DNA of 64,000 nt from Halobacteria archaeon HArc-gm2 (lineage in GTDB: Archaea; Halobacteriota; Halobacteria; Halobacteriales; Haloarculaceae), in assembly GCA_025517465.1 (NCBI GenBank), contig JAOPKE010000005.1:1-64000 (forward strand), written 5' to 3'. The notes beneath the pieces were generated by a model that was given only the letters and a program-made list of their open reading frames with translations, was not told the DNA's origin and did not search any database. The translations under genes and the position numbers were made by a program. Positions 26,651 through 34,961 of the stretch are shown piece by piece; position 1 is the stretch's first letter; every line of letters begins with the position of its first letter.

Positions 26651-28651
26651 ATGAACGACGGTGCGGCGCTGGGCGTCGACGTCGGCGGCACGTTCACCGA
26701 CGTCGCGTTGCTCGCCGACGGGGACCTGACGACGGCGAAGGTGCCGACGACGGAGGACCAGCACGTCGGCGTCCTCCGCGGTATCGAGGCCGCCTGCGAA
26801 CTCGCCGGCGTGGACCCGACCGACGTCGGTCGCTTCCGACACGCGACGACCGCCGCCGTCAACGCCCTGCTGGAGGGGACCGGCGCGGAGACCTACCTGG
26901 TCACGACCGCTGGCTTCGGCGACGTCCTCGAAGTCGGGCGGCAAGACCGCCCCGCGCTCTACGACCTGGAGGCGCGCAAACCCGACCCGCTCGTCCCGGC
27001 CGAGCGCCGCTTCGAGGTGGACGAACGCGCGACGGTCGACGGGATCGAACGGCCCGTCGACGAAGCGGAGATTCGGACCGTCGCCGACGAAATTCGCGAG
27101 CATGGCGACGTCGACGCGGTCGCCATCTCCTTTCTCCACGCGTACGCCCACCCCGAGAACGAGCGTCGCGCGGCTGACATCCTCCGCGAGGAACTTGGCG
27201 CCGCCGTCTCGGCGAGTCACGAGGTGCTCGCCGAGTTCCGCGAGTACGAGCGGACCGCGACGACCGTCGCCGACGCCGCCGTCACGCCCGTCGTCGACGA
27301 CTACCTCGCCAGGCTCGACGATGGGGCGACCGAGCGGGGCCTGCCGAGTCCGCGCGTCATGCAGGCCAACGGCGGCATCGCCGACGCCGGGACGGTCCGC
27401 CAGGACGCCGTCACCACGGTCCTCTCCGGGCCGGCGGCCGGCGTCGTCGGCGCGTCGGCGTTCGAACCTCCCGACGCCGACGGCCTGGTCACCTTCGACA
27501 TGGGCGGCACTTCCTGTGACGTCTCGCTGGTCCGCGACGGCGAGGTCGAGCGAACGACGGAGGGCGCTGTGGGCGGCCACCCCATTCGAATCCCGATGGT
27601 CGCCGTCGAGACGGTCGGCGCAGGCGGTGGTTCCATCGCCTGGGTCGACGCTGGCGGCGCCCTCCGCGTCGGGCCGCAGTCGACGGATGCCGACCCGGGT
27701 CCGGCCTGCTACGGGACGGGCGGGACCGACCCGACCGTCACCGACGCGGCGCTCGCGCTTGGCTTCCTCGGCGCCGACACCACCCTCGGCGAGGGCCTGG
27801 AACTCGACGCCGACGCCGCCGAGTCCGTGCTGGACGACCTGGCGACGGACGCGGATCTGGACGACTCGACCGCGGCTGCCCGCGGCGTGGTTCGCGTCGC
27901 CAGCGCGACGATGGCCCGGGCCGTCCGCCGGGTGACCGTCGACCAGGGCCACGACCCGCGCGGGTTCGCGCTCGGGGCCTTCGGCGGCGCGGGGCCGATG
28001 TTCGCAGCGTCGTTGGCCGACCGCCTGGGCGTGGGCCACGTCGTCGTCCCGCGCGCCAGCGGCGTTCTCTCGGCGTTCGGCCTTCTGGCCGCCGACGAGA
28101 GTCACGACGCCGTCCGGACCTACCGCGTCGCCCTCGGCGAAGCGGATCCGGCCACCGTGGACGACCGCTTCGACGACCTCGCGGCGACGGTGCTCGACGA
28201 CACCGCCGAGCCTGACCGGGCGACCGTCCGGCGGCAGGCCGACCTCCGGTACGCCGGCCAGAGCCACGAACTGACCGTCGACGTTTCCGACCCGTTCGAC
28301 CCGGCTGCCGTCCGCGACCGGTTCCATGCCGCCCACGAAAGTGCGCGCGGCTATCGTCTCGACGACGAACCCGTCGAACTGGTGAGCCTCCGTGCCACCG
28401 CGACGGTCCCCGGCGAGACGCCGGCACTCACCCACGATGCCGGCGGCAACGCTTTGATCGGCCAGCGCGACGTCGTCTTCGACGAGAACCGGCTCGAGAC
28501 GCCGGTCTACGACCGCCGTCGCCTCCCCACAGGAACCGACCTCGACGGCCCCGCCGTCTTCGAGGGCGGCGAGAGCACCGTCGTCTGCCCGCCTGACTGG
28601 ACGGCCAGGGTGGACGGCCGAGGGACCCTGCACCTTGAGGTGAGCGAGTGA
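26651..28651 (+). CDS. hyuA: Hydantoinase/oxoprolinase family protein, subunit A
   Basis: The 666-residue protein has the actin-like ATPase start ALGVDVGGTFTDVALL, a HATTAAVNALLEG segment, FDMGGTSCDVSLVRDGE (about residue 285), and a C-terminal region typical of HyuA. With subunit B it hydrolyses five-membered cyclic amides such as N-methylhydantoin or 5-oxoproline using ATP; related pairs are acetone or acetophenone carboxylase subunits. Subunit B follows on the same strand, but 220 bases away, with a repeat half-unit between. The substrate cannot be chosen from sequence. The start follows directly after the short divergent promoter region. Confidence 0.88.
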   Translation: MNDGAALGVDVGGTFTDVALLADGDLTTAKVPTTEDQHVGVLRGIEAACELAGVDPTDVGRFRHATTAAVNALLEGTGAETYLVTTAGFGDVLEVGRQDRPALYDLEARKPDPLVPAERRFEVDERATVDGIERPVDEAEIRTVADEIREHGDVDAVAISFLHAYAHPENERRAADILREELGAAVSASHEVLAEFREYERTATTVADAAVTPVVDDYLARLDDGATERGLPSPRVMQANGGIADAGTVRQDAVTTVLSGPAAGVVGASAFEPPDADGLVTFDMGGTSCDVSLVRDGEVERTTEGAVGGHPIRIPMVAVETVGAGGGSIAWVDAGGALRVGPQSTDADPGPACYGTGGTDPTVTDAALALGFLGADTTLGEGLELDADAAESVLDDLATDADLDDSTAAARGVVRVASATMARAVRRVTVDQGHDPRGFALGAFGGAGPMFAASLADRLGVGHVVVPRASGVLSAFGLLAADESHDAVRTYRVALGEADPATVDDRFDDLAATVLDDTAEPDRATVRRQADLRYAGQSHELTVDVSDPFDPAAVRDRFHAAHESARGYRLDDEPVELVSLRATATVPGETPALTHDAGGNALIGQRDVVFDENRLETPVYDRRRLPTGTDLDGPAVFEGGESTVVCPPDWTARVDGRGTLHLEVSE

Positions 28652-28692
28652 TGGCGACTACCGGTTTCGGCCGATGGATCGAACGGAAGGGT

Positions 28693-28818
28693 GGGACTGA
28701 AAGGGGCCGCCGTCTCGGGGAAGGCGGACCCGACAAGCACCGAAGCGAACGCAGTGAGCGAGGAGCGCAGTCGCGGGCCCCCGACCCGAGACGGCGGGGG
28801 CTTTCCTCTGTTTGCGGA
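28693..28818. repeat. Single half-unit of the GGACTGAAAGGG/GAGGGCTTTC repeat family
   Basis: This stretch begins GGACTGAAAGGGG and ends GGGGGCTTTC followed by a TTTGCGG tail, the same frame as the ends of the larger elements at 34190, 44112 and 63268. It carries the shared inner motif AAGCACCGAAGCGAACG with GTGAGCGAGGAGCGCAG. Here the unit folds on itself: CGCCGTCTCGGG near the left pairs with CCCGAGACGGCG near the right. It separates hyuA from hyuB, which otherwise would be close. It is best read as a non-coding repeat, despite open frames through it. Confidence 0.7.
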
Positions 28819-28871
28819 GTTCCCGTCGGTGACTGCGGTCTGTCAGGCGATGCGAAAGGAGGCGATTCGAG

Positions 28872-30416
28872 ATGACTGGCGATCGCAAATTCCTAGACGC
28901 CGTCGAACTCGAAATACTCAGAAATCAACTCGAGAGCGTCGCCGAGGAGATGGGGCAGGTCCTCATCCGGGGCGCCTACTCCCCCAACATCACCGAACGC
29001 CGCGACTGTTCCACAGCGCTGTTCGACGCCGACGGACGACTCGTCGCCCAGGCAGAGCACGTCCCGGTCCACCTGGGCGCGATGCCGCGTGCAGTCGACG
29101 CCGTCCTCGACCGGGACCCGCAACCGGGCGACGTCTTCGTCCTCAACGACCCCTTCGCCGGGGGGACGCACCTCCCGGACGTCACGCTTGTGTCTCCGAT
29201 CAGTCCCACTGAAGAAATCGTCGCCTACGCCGTCTCCCGGGCCCATCACGCCGACGTCGGGGGGATGGCACCCGGGAGCATGCCCGCGGGCGCGCGAGAG
29301 ATTCAGCAAGAGGGGGTCCGCATTCCGCCGGTTCGACTCGTCCGGGACGGCGAGGTGGTCGAGGACGTGCTGGACCTCTTCCTCGCGAACGTGCGTAATC
29401 CGGCCGAGCGCCGACCCGACGTCCGCGCCCAGCTGGCGGCCAACGAACGCGGGGCCGAACGAGTGGGTGACCTCCTGTCGACCCACGGCGACCGCCTCCT
29501 CACCGCCTTCGACGCGGTGATGGAGTACTCCCGCGAGCGCGTGGAGGCCGAAATCAGGGACCTGCCGGACGGCACCTACCAGGCCAGCGACGTGCTGGAG
29601 GGCGACGGGGTGACCGGGGACGACGTCCCCATCGCGGTGACGGTCACTGTCGACGGCGCCACCCTCGACGTCGACTTCGCGGGAACGGCCTCACAGGTCG
29701 CGGGTAACGTCAACGCGCCGCTGGCGGTCGCCGAGAGCGCAGTGTACTACGCGGTCCGCTGCGTCACCGACCCGGACGTACCGCCGAACGCGGGCTGTTA
29801 CGAGCCCATCTCAGTCAGCGCGCCGAAGGGTTCCCTGTTGAATCCCGAACCCCCGGCGGCGGTCGTCGGCGGCAACGTCGAGACGAGCCAGCGGGTCACC
29901 GACGTCGTCTTCGACGCGCTCGCCGACGCGGCGCCCGACCGCGTCCCCGCCGCGGGCCAGGGGACGATGAACAACCTGATCGTCGGCGGGCCGGGCTTCA
30001 CCTACTACGAGACCATCGGCGGCGGCGCGGGGGCGAACCCCGCCAGCGACGGCCTCTCCGGCGTCCAGGTCGGGATGACGAACACGGAGAACACGCCCGT
30101 CGAGGCCCTCGAAGCCGAGTACCCGCTCAGGGTGACGACGTACGCCCTCCGCGACGGCAGCGGCGGGGCGGGTCGCTATCTTGGCGGCGACGGTCTGGTC
30201 CGGGAACTCCGGCTCGAAACCGATGCGACCGTTTCGCTGTTGACCGAGCGTCGTCGCGTCGCGCCGCCGGGACGGGCCGGCGGCGAGGACGGGCAGGCGG
30301 GCCTGAACCTGGTCGACGACGAGGCCGTCCCCGCGAAGACGACGCTGCAACTCGACGCGGGGACGACCGTCCGCGTCGAGACGCCGGGCGGTGGCGGCTA
30401 CGGGGCGCGCGACTGA
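28872..30416 (+). CDS. hyuB: Hydantoinase/oxoprolinase family protein, subunit B
   Basis: The 514-residue protein matches HyuB over its full length: [42 protein letters not shown]-type start (read in parts), [50 protein letters not shown] and a Gly-rich C-terminal GGGGYGARD. Together with subunit A it forms an ATP-dependent cyclic-amide hydrolase or a related carboxylase. The His/Asp-rich HHADVGG region is a probable metal site. A repeat half-unit separates it from hyuA, yet strand, order and completeness argue that both remain functional. Confidence 0.88.
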   Translation: MTGDRKFLDAVELEILRNQLESVAEEMGQVLIRGAYSPNITERRDCSTALFDADGRLVAQAEHVPVHLGAMPRAVDAVLDRDPQPGDVFVLNDPFAGGTHLPDVTLVSPISPTEEIVAYAVSRAHHADVGGMAPGSMPAGAREIQQEGVRIPPVRLVRDGEVVEDVLDLFLANVRNPAERRPDVRAQLAANERGAERVGDLLSTHGDRLLTAFDAVMEYSRERVEAEIRDLPDGTYQASDVLEGDGVTGDDVPIAVTVTVDGATLDVDFAGTASQVAGNVNAPLAVAESAVYYAVRCVTDPDVPPNAGCYEPISVSAPKGSLLNPEPPAAVVGGNVETSQRVTDVVFDALADAAPDRVPAAGQGTMNNLIVGGPGFTYYETIGGGAGANPASDGLSGVQVGMTNTENTPVEALEAEYPLRVTTYALRDGSGGAGRYLGGDGLVRELRLETDATVSLLTERRRVAPPGRAGGEDGQAGLNLVDDEAVPAKTTLQLDAGTTVRVETPGGGGYGARD

Positions 30417-30457
30417 CGACACTACGGATAAATATCCGCGGCCGACATGTACAGACG

Positions 30458-31399
30458 ATGGACCGGACCCGGCTGTTCCGCGGCGTGGCCGTCGCCGTCG
30501 CAGTCCTGGCCGTGGCGACCGTCGCCGGCGGGTTCACGTCTGCCGGCGGCGGCGACGGGGAGGGAGCGCGGTCTCCGGGTCTCGGAATCGGCGAGGGTGA
30601 CGGCGCGGGCCTGGGCGACGGCGACGACGTGGGCCTCGTCGCCGACGAAGAGCCGGGCGGAATCCAGCTTCCCGCCTGGCTGGTGACCGTCCCCCTCGCC
30701 GTCGTCGTCTGGTCGTCGCTCGCGTTCTTTCTCGCCTTCGTCGTCCACACCGCCTGGACCGGTCGGCTCGACGAACTCGTCGCGGTGGTCCGCGAGGCGC
30801 TGGTGGACGTCCTCGCCGCGGCGGTTCTCCTCCTCGGACTGATAGCGCTACTGAGCGTTCTCAGTCTGCTACTGGGCGCTGGCGGCGGCGGGCTGCTCGG
30901 CGGTGGGGCGCCGGCCGGGCCCGCGACCGGGGGTGGCGAGCGCTCGGTCGCGGTTCCCTCACCGTCGCTGGTCACCGGCGTCGCGGTGGTCCTCGGCCTC
31001 CTGGGCGCGGTCGGCGCGGCGGTCGCGCTGGGCCGCGAGGTGGCGACCGATGAGTCGGAGTCGACGTCGTCGTCCGGCGGTTCCCGTGGGAGACGTCACG
31101 CCGTCGGCGGGTTCACCGACCTCCCCGAAGAGGAGGCCGTCTCGGACGTCCACGCCTCGAATCCCGTCTACCGCGCCTGGCGCGAGATGGCCGACCGGGC
31201 CGAGAGTGCGACCGACGACACGCTGACGGCCAACGAGGTCGCCGCGACCGCAGTCGGGCACGGGTTCGACCCCGACGCGGTCCGGGAGCTGACCGCGCTG
31301 TTCGAAGCGGTTCGCTACGGCGACCAGCCGGTGACCGATACCCGCCGCCGTCGTGCGGAGTCGGCGCTCGAATCGATCGACGAACCCGAGGTTTCATAG
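30458..31399 (+). CDS. DUF4129-domain membrane protein, cassette 1
   Basis: The 313-residue protein starts with a hydrophobic signal/anchor (about 8-28), has an acidic Gly-rich extracellular loop, two or three more membrane helices (about 70-95, 112-140, 165-190), and ends with the cytoplasmic DUF4129 helical domain (VYRAWREMADRAES... TANEVAATAVGHGFDPDAVRELTALFEAVRYG). DUF4129 proteins sit in MoxR/DUF58 systems of unknown envelope function. It opens the first of two copies of a four-gene cassette. Its stop codon lies inside the left arm of an 82-bp palindrome, so its last residues may have been set by that insertion; the paralogue at 34962 ends instead in a 4-bp overlap with the next gene. 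Confidence 0.8.
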   Translation: MDRTRLFRGVAVAVAVLAVATVAGGFTSAGGGDGEGARSPGLGIGEGDGAGLGDGDDVGLVADEEPGGIQLPAWLVTVPLAVVVWSSLAFFLAFVVHTAWTGRLDELVAVVREALVDVLAAAVLLLGLIALLSVLSLLLGAGGGGLLGGGAPAGPATGGGERSVAVPSPSLVTGVAVVLGLLGAVGAAVALGREVATDESESTSSSGGSRGRRHAVGGFTDLPEEEAVSDVHASNPVYRAWREMADRAESATDDTLTANEVAATAVGHGFDPDAVRELTALFEAVRYGDQPVTDTRRRRAESALESIDEPEVS

Positions 31400-31477
31400 T
31401 GGTGGTTGTAACTTTTCACCGGCGTTCGCCGGCACCGGCGACGTCGAACGCGGGTAAGGGCTTACAACCACCACTAT
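31396..31477. repeat. 82-bp palindrome with 16-bp perfect inverted arms
   Basis: ATAGTGGTGGTTGTAA (31396-31411) and its exact reverse complement (31462-31477) enclose 50 bp that contain a further hairpin, CCGGCG-TT-CGCCGG. It lies between the DUF4129 and DUF7269 genes of cassette 1 and supplies the stop codon of the former. The second cassette has no such sequence: there the two genes overlap. This makes an inserted MITE-like element or a hairpin regulatory element more likely than an ancestral feature. Confidence 0.75.
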
Positions 31478-31493
31478 CAGGAGGGAGCCAGCC

Positions 31494-32075
31494 GTGAACA
31501 GTCGCGACGCGTTACTGACCATCGGCGTCGCCACGGCCGTTGTCGGTATCGCGATGGCGTACCTGCCGGCCGTGACGGTCGTCGACGTCCCCGCCTCGGT
31601 GCCGCTGCTGATCGGCGTGGTCGCGCTGGTCGCCGCACTGGTCCGGGGCCGGGCCTGGCTCACCCACGAGAGCCGTGACGTCCGACCCGCCGAGCGCGAG
31701 CGGCCGAGTGCGGTCGGCGTCCCGGGCGACGACGTCGACGTGACGCTCGCCCGGGCGCCGCCGGTCGGATCGACCGGGGGTCGCGGTGGGGCGGACAACC
31801 GGCGGATCCAGTTCCGCCAGTCGCTCCGTGAACTCGCCGTCGAGACGCTCGTCACGTTCCAGGGGTACACGACCGAGGATGCCAGGCGGGCGGTCGACCG
31901 GGGGACCTGGACCGACGACCCGCTGGCAGCGGCCTTCTTCACGTCGCCGACCGGGGAAGCCAGGTCGGTGACCGGGTCAGTGCGCGGGACGCTCTCCGGC
32001 GAGCGCCCGTTCCACCGTCGCGCCGAACGCGCGGCCAGCGAGATCGAGCGACTCGGGCGAGGTGCGGAGCCGTGA
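31494..32075 (+). CDS. DUF7269-like small membrane protein, cassette 1
   Basis: A GTG at 31494, preceded by the Shine-Dalgarno-like CAGGAGGG eight bases upstream, opens 193 codons. Two hydrophobic helices lie in the first 55 residues; the rest is a cytoplasmic helical domain with FRQSLRELAVETLVTFQGYTTEDARRAVDRGTWTDDPLAAAFF (read in parts) and a PFHRRAERAASEIERL tail. The paralogue at 35897 keeps the same helix pair and the GxWTDD and PFHRR motifs. Function is unknown; the constant position between DUF4129 and DUF58 suggests a structural partner of the membrane complex. Confidence 0.75.
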   Translation: MNSRDALLTIGVATAVVGIAMAYLPAVTVVDVPASVPLLIGVVALVAALVRGRAWLTHESRDVRPAERERPSAVGVPGDDVDVTLARAPPVGSTGGRGGADNRRIQFRQSLRELAVETLVTFQGYTTEDARRAVDRGTWTDDPLAAAFFTSPTGEARSVTGSVRGTLSGERPFHRRAERAASEIERLGRGAEP

Positions 32076-33502
32076 CGACGAACGAACGCAGTACCGACGA
32101 CGAGCACGGTCGGCCCGGGGCGGCCGACTCGACCGAAACCCGGGAGTCGAGCGCCCCGGACGAGCAGGGAGACGTGCGCGACGCGGCGGACGCGGACGCC
32201 ACACCCGTGGAGTCGGGCGACACCGTGACCGTCGAGGAGCACCCCACGGAGCGCTGGTACGGGGTCGGGATGCTCGCGTTGCTGGGGCTGGGCGTCGGCG
32301 TGCTGACCGACACCGCGGCGCCGCTGCTGGCGAGCGGGTTCGGACTGGCCTTCGCCGGCTACGGAGCCCTGAAGTCGCCGCCGCCGCTCGATCTGACCGT
32401 CGAGCGGACGATCGGAGATCCCACCCCGGAACCCGGTGACTACGTCGAGGTGACTGTGACGGTGACCAACGACGGCGAGCGCTCCGTGCCAGACCTGCGG
32501 CTGATCGACGGCGTCCCCGACCGGCTCGGCGTCGTCGAGGAAACGCCGCGTCACGGCGCGGTGCTGGGGCCGGGCGACTCGACGACGTTTGCCTACGCCG
32601 TCCGGGCCGAACGGGGCGCGTTCGAGTTCGATGGCCTGACCGCCGTCGCCCGGGACGTCAGTGGTGCGACCGAGCGGGTCGCCGTCGTCGGCGAGCGCTC
32701 GTCGCTCCGGTGCGTTGCGCGGTTCCCGACTGACCCGCCACCGTTTCCACTGCGTGCCCAGACGGTCCAGCACACCGGCCGTTATCCGGGCGACGCCGGC
32801 GGCGCGGGGCTGGAGTTCTACGCGACCCGGGAGTACCGCCGGGGCGACCCGCTGAGCCGCGTCGACTGGAACCGGACCGCGCGGACCGGGGACCTGACGA
32901 CGGTCGACTTCCGCGTCGAACAGACTGTCCGTGTCGCGCTGGTGTTCGATACGCGCCGGTCCGCCCACCTCGCGCCGTCGCCCCACGAGCCGTCGGCGGT
33001 CGAGCGGGCCGTCGCCGGCGGGACGACGGCCTACGCCTCGCTGACGCGGGCCGGCCACGACGTCGGCCTCGGCGCCGTCGCACCGGTCGACTGCTGGCTC
33101 GCGCCGGGCCAGGGCGACACCCACCGTGAGGAGGCCCGGCACTTCCTGGCGACCCACCCGGTCCTCTCACCGACGCCACCGGCGGACGACACCAACGTCT
33201 ACCGGGCTACCCAGCGGCTGAAGCGCCGACTCACCGCCGAGACGCAGGTCGTTCTGTTCAGCCCGCTGCACGACGACCTGCTGGCGGACACGGTCGTTCG
33301 CCTGGACGCCCACGGCTACGCCGTCGTCGTCGTCAGCCCGGACCCGACGGCGATCGACACCACCGGCCACCTGGTCGCCCGTGGTGAGCGCCGCATGCGC
33401 ATCGCCGACCTGCGCTCTCGTGGCATCCCCGTAATCGACTGGCACCCGGACGAAGACCTCGGGCACGCCCTCGTCCGCACACGCCGGCGGTGGTCGCCGT
33501 GA
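32072..33502 (+). CDS. DUF58 (vWA-like) protein, cassette 1
   Basis: GTG at 32072 overlaps the TGA of the preceding gene. The 476-residue protein has an acidic, disordered first 50 residues, two membrane helices (about 62-95), a beta-sandwich domain (about 105-215, VTVTVTNDGERSVPDLRLIDGVPDRL) and the DUF58 block around FYATREYRRGDPLSRVDWNRTARTGDL, followed by a vWA-like domain beginning VALVFDTRRSAHL. The MIDAS-like motif is degenerate (DTRRS). DUF58 proteins act with MoxR AAA+ ATPases, probably in assembly or maturation of envelope complexes. A MoxR gene lies at the far end of the duplicated region. Confidence 0.85.
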   Translation: MTTNERSTDDEHGRPGAADSTETRESSAPDEQGDVRDAADADATPVESGDTVTVEEHPTERWYGVGMLALLGLGVGVLTDTAAPLLASGFGLAFAGYGALKSPPPLDLTVERTIGDPTPEPGDYVEVTVTVTNDGERSVPDLRLIDGVPDRLGVVEETPRHGAVLGPGDSTTFAYAVRAERGAFEFDGLTAVARDVSGATERVAVVGERSSLRCVARFPTDPPPFPLRAQTVQHTGRYPGDAGGAGLEFYATREYRRGDPLSRVDWNRTARTGDLTTVDFRVEQTVRVALVFDTRRSAHLAPSPHEPSAVERAVAGGTTAYASLTRAGHDVGLGAVAPVDCWLAPGQGDTHREEARHFLATHPVLSPTPPADDTNVYRATQRLKRRLTAETQVVLFSPLHDDLLADTVVRLDAHGYAVVVVSPDPTAIDTTGHLVARGERRMRIADLRSRGIPVIDWHPDEDLGHALVRTRRRWSP

Positions 33503-34005
33503 ACGTCGACTACGAGACGTTCGACGACTCGCCCTCGCCCACGGGCCTCGTGCTGACGGTGGTGCCCGCCGCCGTCGCGGCGCTCGCCAGTGCATCCTTC
33601 CTCCCCGCAGTCGCCGTCGCCCTCCTGGCCGTCCTGGTACTGACGGTCGGCGTGCGGAACGCGTCCCGGTCGCTCGTCACCCTGGGCGCCGTCGTCCTCT
33701 TCGGCGCGGTGCTCGTCGCCGGCGCGTCCGACGCCCCGCTCCCGTTCGTCCTCGTCGGCGCGGGCGCGACCGTCGTCGCCTGGGACGCCGGCACCAACGC
33801 CATCACCGTCGGCCGACAGCTCGGTGCCGTGGCGGAGACGCGCCGGCTGCAACTGGTCCACTCGCTCGCGACGACCGGCGTCGCGGCAGTGGTGGGGACC
33901 GTCGGTTACGGCGCCTTTCGGCTGGCCACCGGCGGCCAGCCGACGGCGGGCGTGGCGCTGTTGCTGCTGGCTGTGCTCCTGTTCAGCTATCTGCTCGACG
34001 GGTAG
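33499..34005 (+). CDS. DUF7519-like membrane protein, cassette 1
   Basis: The 168-residue protein begins at a GTG whose GTGA overlaps the DUF58 stop, a coupled arrangement repeated in cassette 2; a GTG nine bases earlier is possible. It has four or five membrane helices and a conserved VVAWDAGTNAITVGRQLG segment in the middle, preceding a helix ending SYLLDG. Its paralogue at 37824 shows VVAWDAGENAISLGHQLG at the same place. Function unknown. It ends just before a large palindromic repeat element. Confidence 0.75.
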   Translation: MNVDYETFDDSPSPTGLVLTVVPAAVAALASASFLPAVAVALLAVLVLTVGVRNASRSLVTLGAVVLFGAVLVAGASDAPLPFVLVGAGATVVAWDAGTNAITVGRQLGAVAETRRLQLVHSLATTGVAAVVGTVGYGAFRLATGGQPTAGVALLLLAVLLFSYLLDG

Positions 34006-34080
34006 GGATGGTGTTAGGGGTTCGCGCGCTGGAAATACGTTCTCGGGCCTTTCTGCCGAATGGTGTGATTAGTTCTGTGA

Positions 34081-34899
34081 GTGTTGTGAGTGATCTGTCG
34101 GGTTTGGGTTGTCAACGTGATCGAGGAAGGCAACACGTCGAAAGACCTCTGTGCGCTCTCTGCAGTCAGAATCGGGACCGACACCAAAGGAAAGCCCTCG
34201 GCCCGCTGAACTCGCGCGGACCGCACTGCGCTCCTCGTTGCACTGCGGTGCTTGTGGGTCCGTGCTTCGTTCACCGAGCCTCGCCCTTCCAATCCACCAG
34301 GAGAGCAAGCTCTCCTGAGCCCTGGCTCGCTTCGCTCGCCAGGACACCAGGATCAGCCTCGCTCGCGCGATGGAACGCGCTCGCGATTAGCTCCGCCAAA
34401 CCTCCCCGGATTCGGCGCGGACGCGCCGAATCACGCTTCCTGCCCGCTCCGCAACCGCACGGCCGGGAGCGCGTTTCATCGCGCGACCAGGGGGAGGGCA
34501 GGGCTACGGTGCTGTGCTGGCCTGGGGTCCTGCCGAGCGTAGCGAGGCAGGGCTCGTCAGAGCTTGCTGTGCTGGCCTGGGGTCCTGCCGAGCGTAGCGA
34601 GGCAGGGCTCGTCAGAGCTTGCTCTGACGGTGGACTGAAAGGGCGAGGTGCGGTCCGGGAACCCGGGCGCAGCAAGCACCGGACGGAGTGAGGTCGTTCG
34701 AGAGAGCGAAGCTCTCTCGTGATGACGAAAGGCGCTTCGCGCCTTTCGAACCACGCGCAGCAAGCCCCGGGACCGGAGCGCTCCGAGGGCTTTCTGGTTG
34801 TTCGCGGACTTGTATCCTCCAGCACCAGTCCAGAAGAATCACCCACTCACAACACAAACTACTCGATCACGTAGATAACGCAGATCCCACCCAAACCCG
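34081..34899. repeat. Large palindromic repeat element B, between two DUF58 cassettes
   Basis: The core (34190-34794) starts GAAAGCCCTC and ends GAGGGCTTTC. Its left unit (34190-34300) and right unit (34630-34794) are inverted versions of one another, each carrying the GCACCG/GAGGAGCGCAG-type inner motif and a CGCCCTT/AAGGGCG box. Weaker inverted matches reach outward (CGGGTTTGGG at 34099 with CCCAAACCCG at 34890; CGTGATCGAG at 34116 with its complement at 34862). The centre holds a 10-bp-stem hairpin with GGAC loop at 34409-34432. Compared with the elements at 44112 and 63268 the centre is in reverse orientation. It is full of open frames, but these are Pro/Arg/Ser-rich and I regard them as spurious. 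Confidence 0.8.
34511..34620. repeat. Two exact tandem copies of a 55-bp sequence
   Basis: Positions 34511-34565 and 34566-34620 are identical, each beginning GCTGTGCTGGCCTGGGG and containing the small palindrome CCTGCC-GAGCGTAGCGA-GGCAGG. They lie in the centre of repeat element B and are absent from the other two elements, so the duplication is recent and local. Confidence 0.85.
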
Positions 34900-34961
34900 T
34901 CGCACTCGCGCGTCCAGTTCCACGAACGATTAAATACGGTGACGGCTGATGCTAGCTCACA

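Noticed and set aside
34081-34092. GTGTTGTGAGTG and its complement at 34844-34855 as outermost arms of element B
   Set aside because: The order is not nested with the other flanking inverted matches, so it does not simply extend the palindrome.
34271-34846. Several overlapping open frames on both strands within repeat element B, and similar ones in elements C and D
   Set aside because: Compositions are Pro/Arg/Ser/Ala-rich, frames shift between copies, hairpins and inverted repeats explain the sequence better, and nucleotide structure is conserved while peptides are not.
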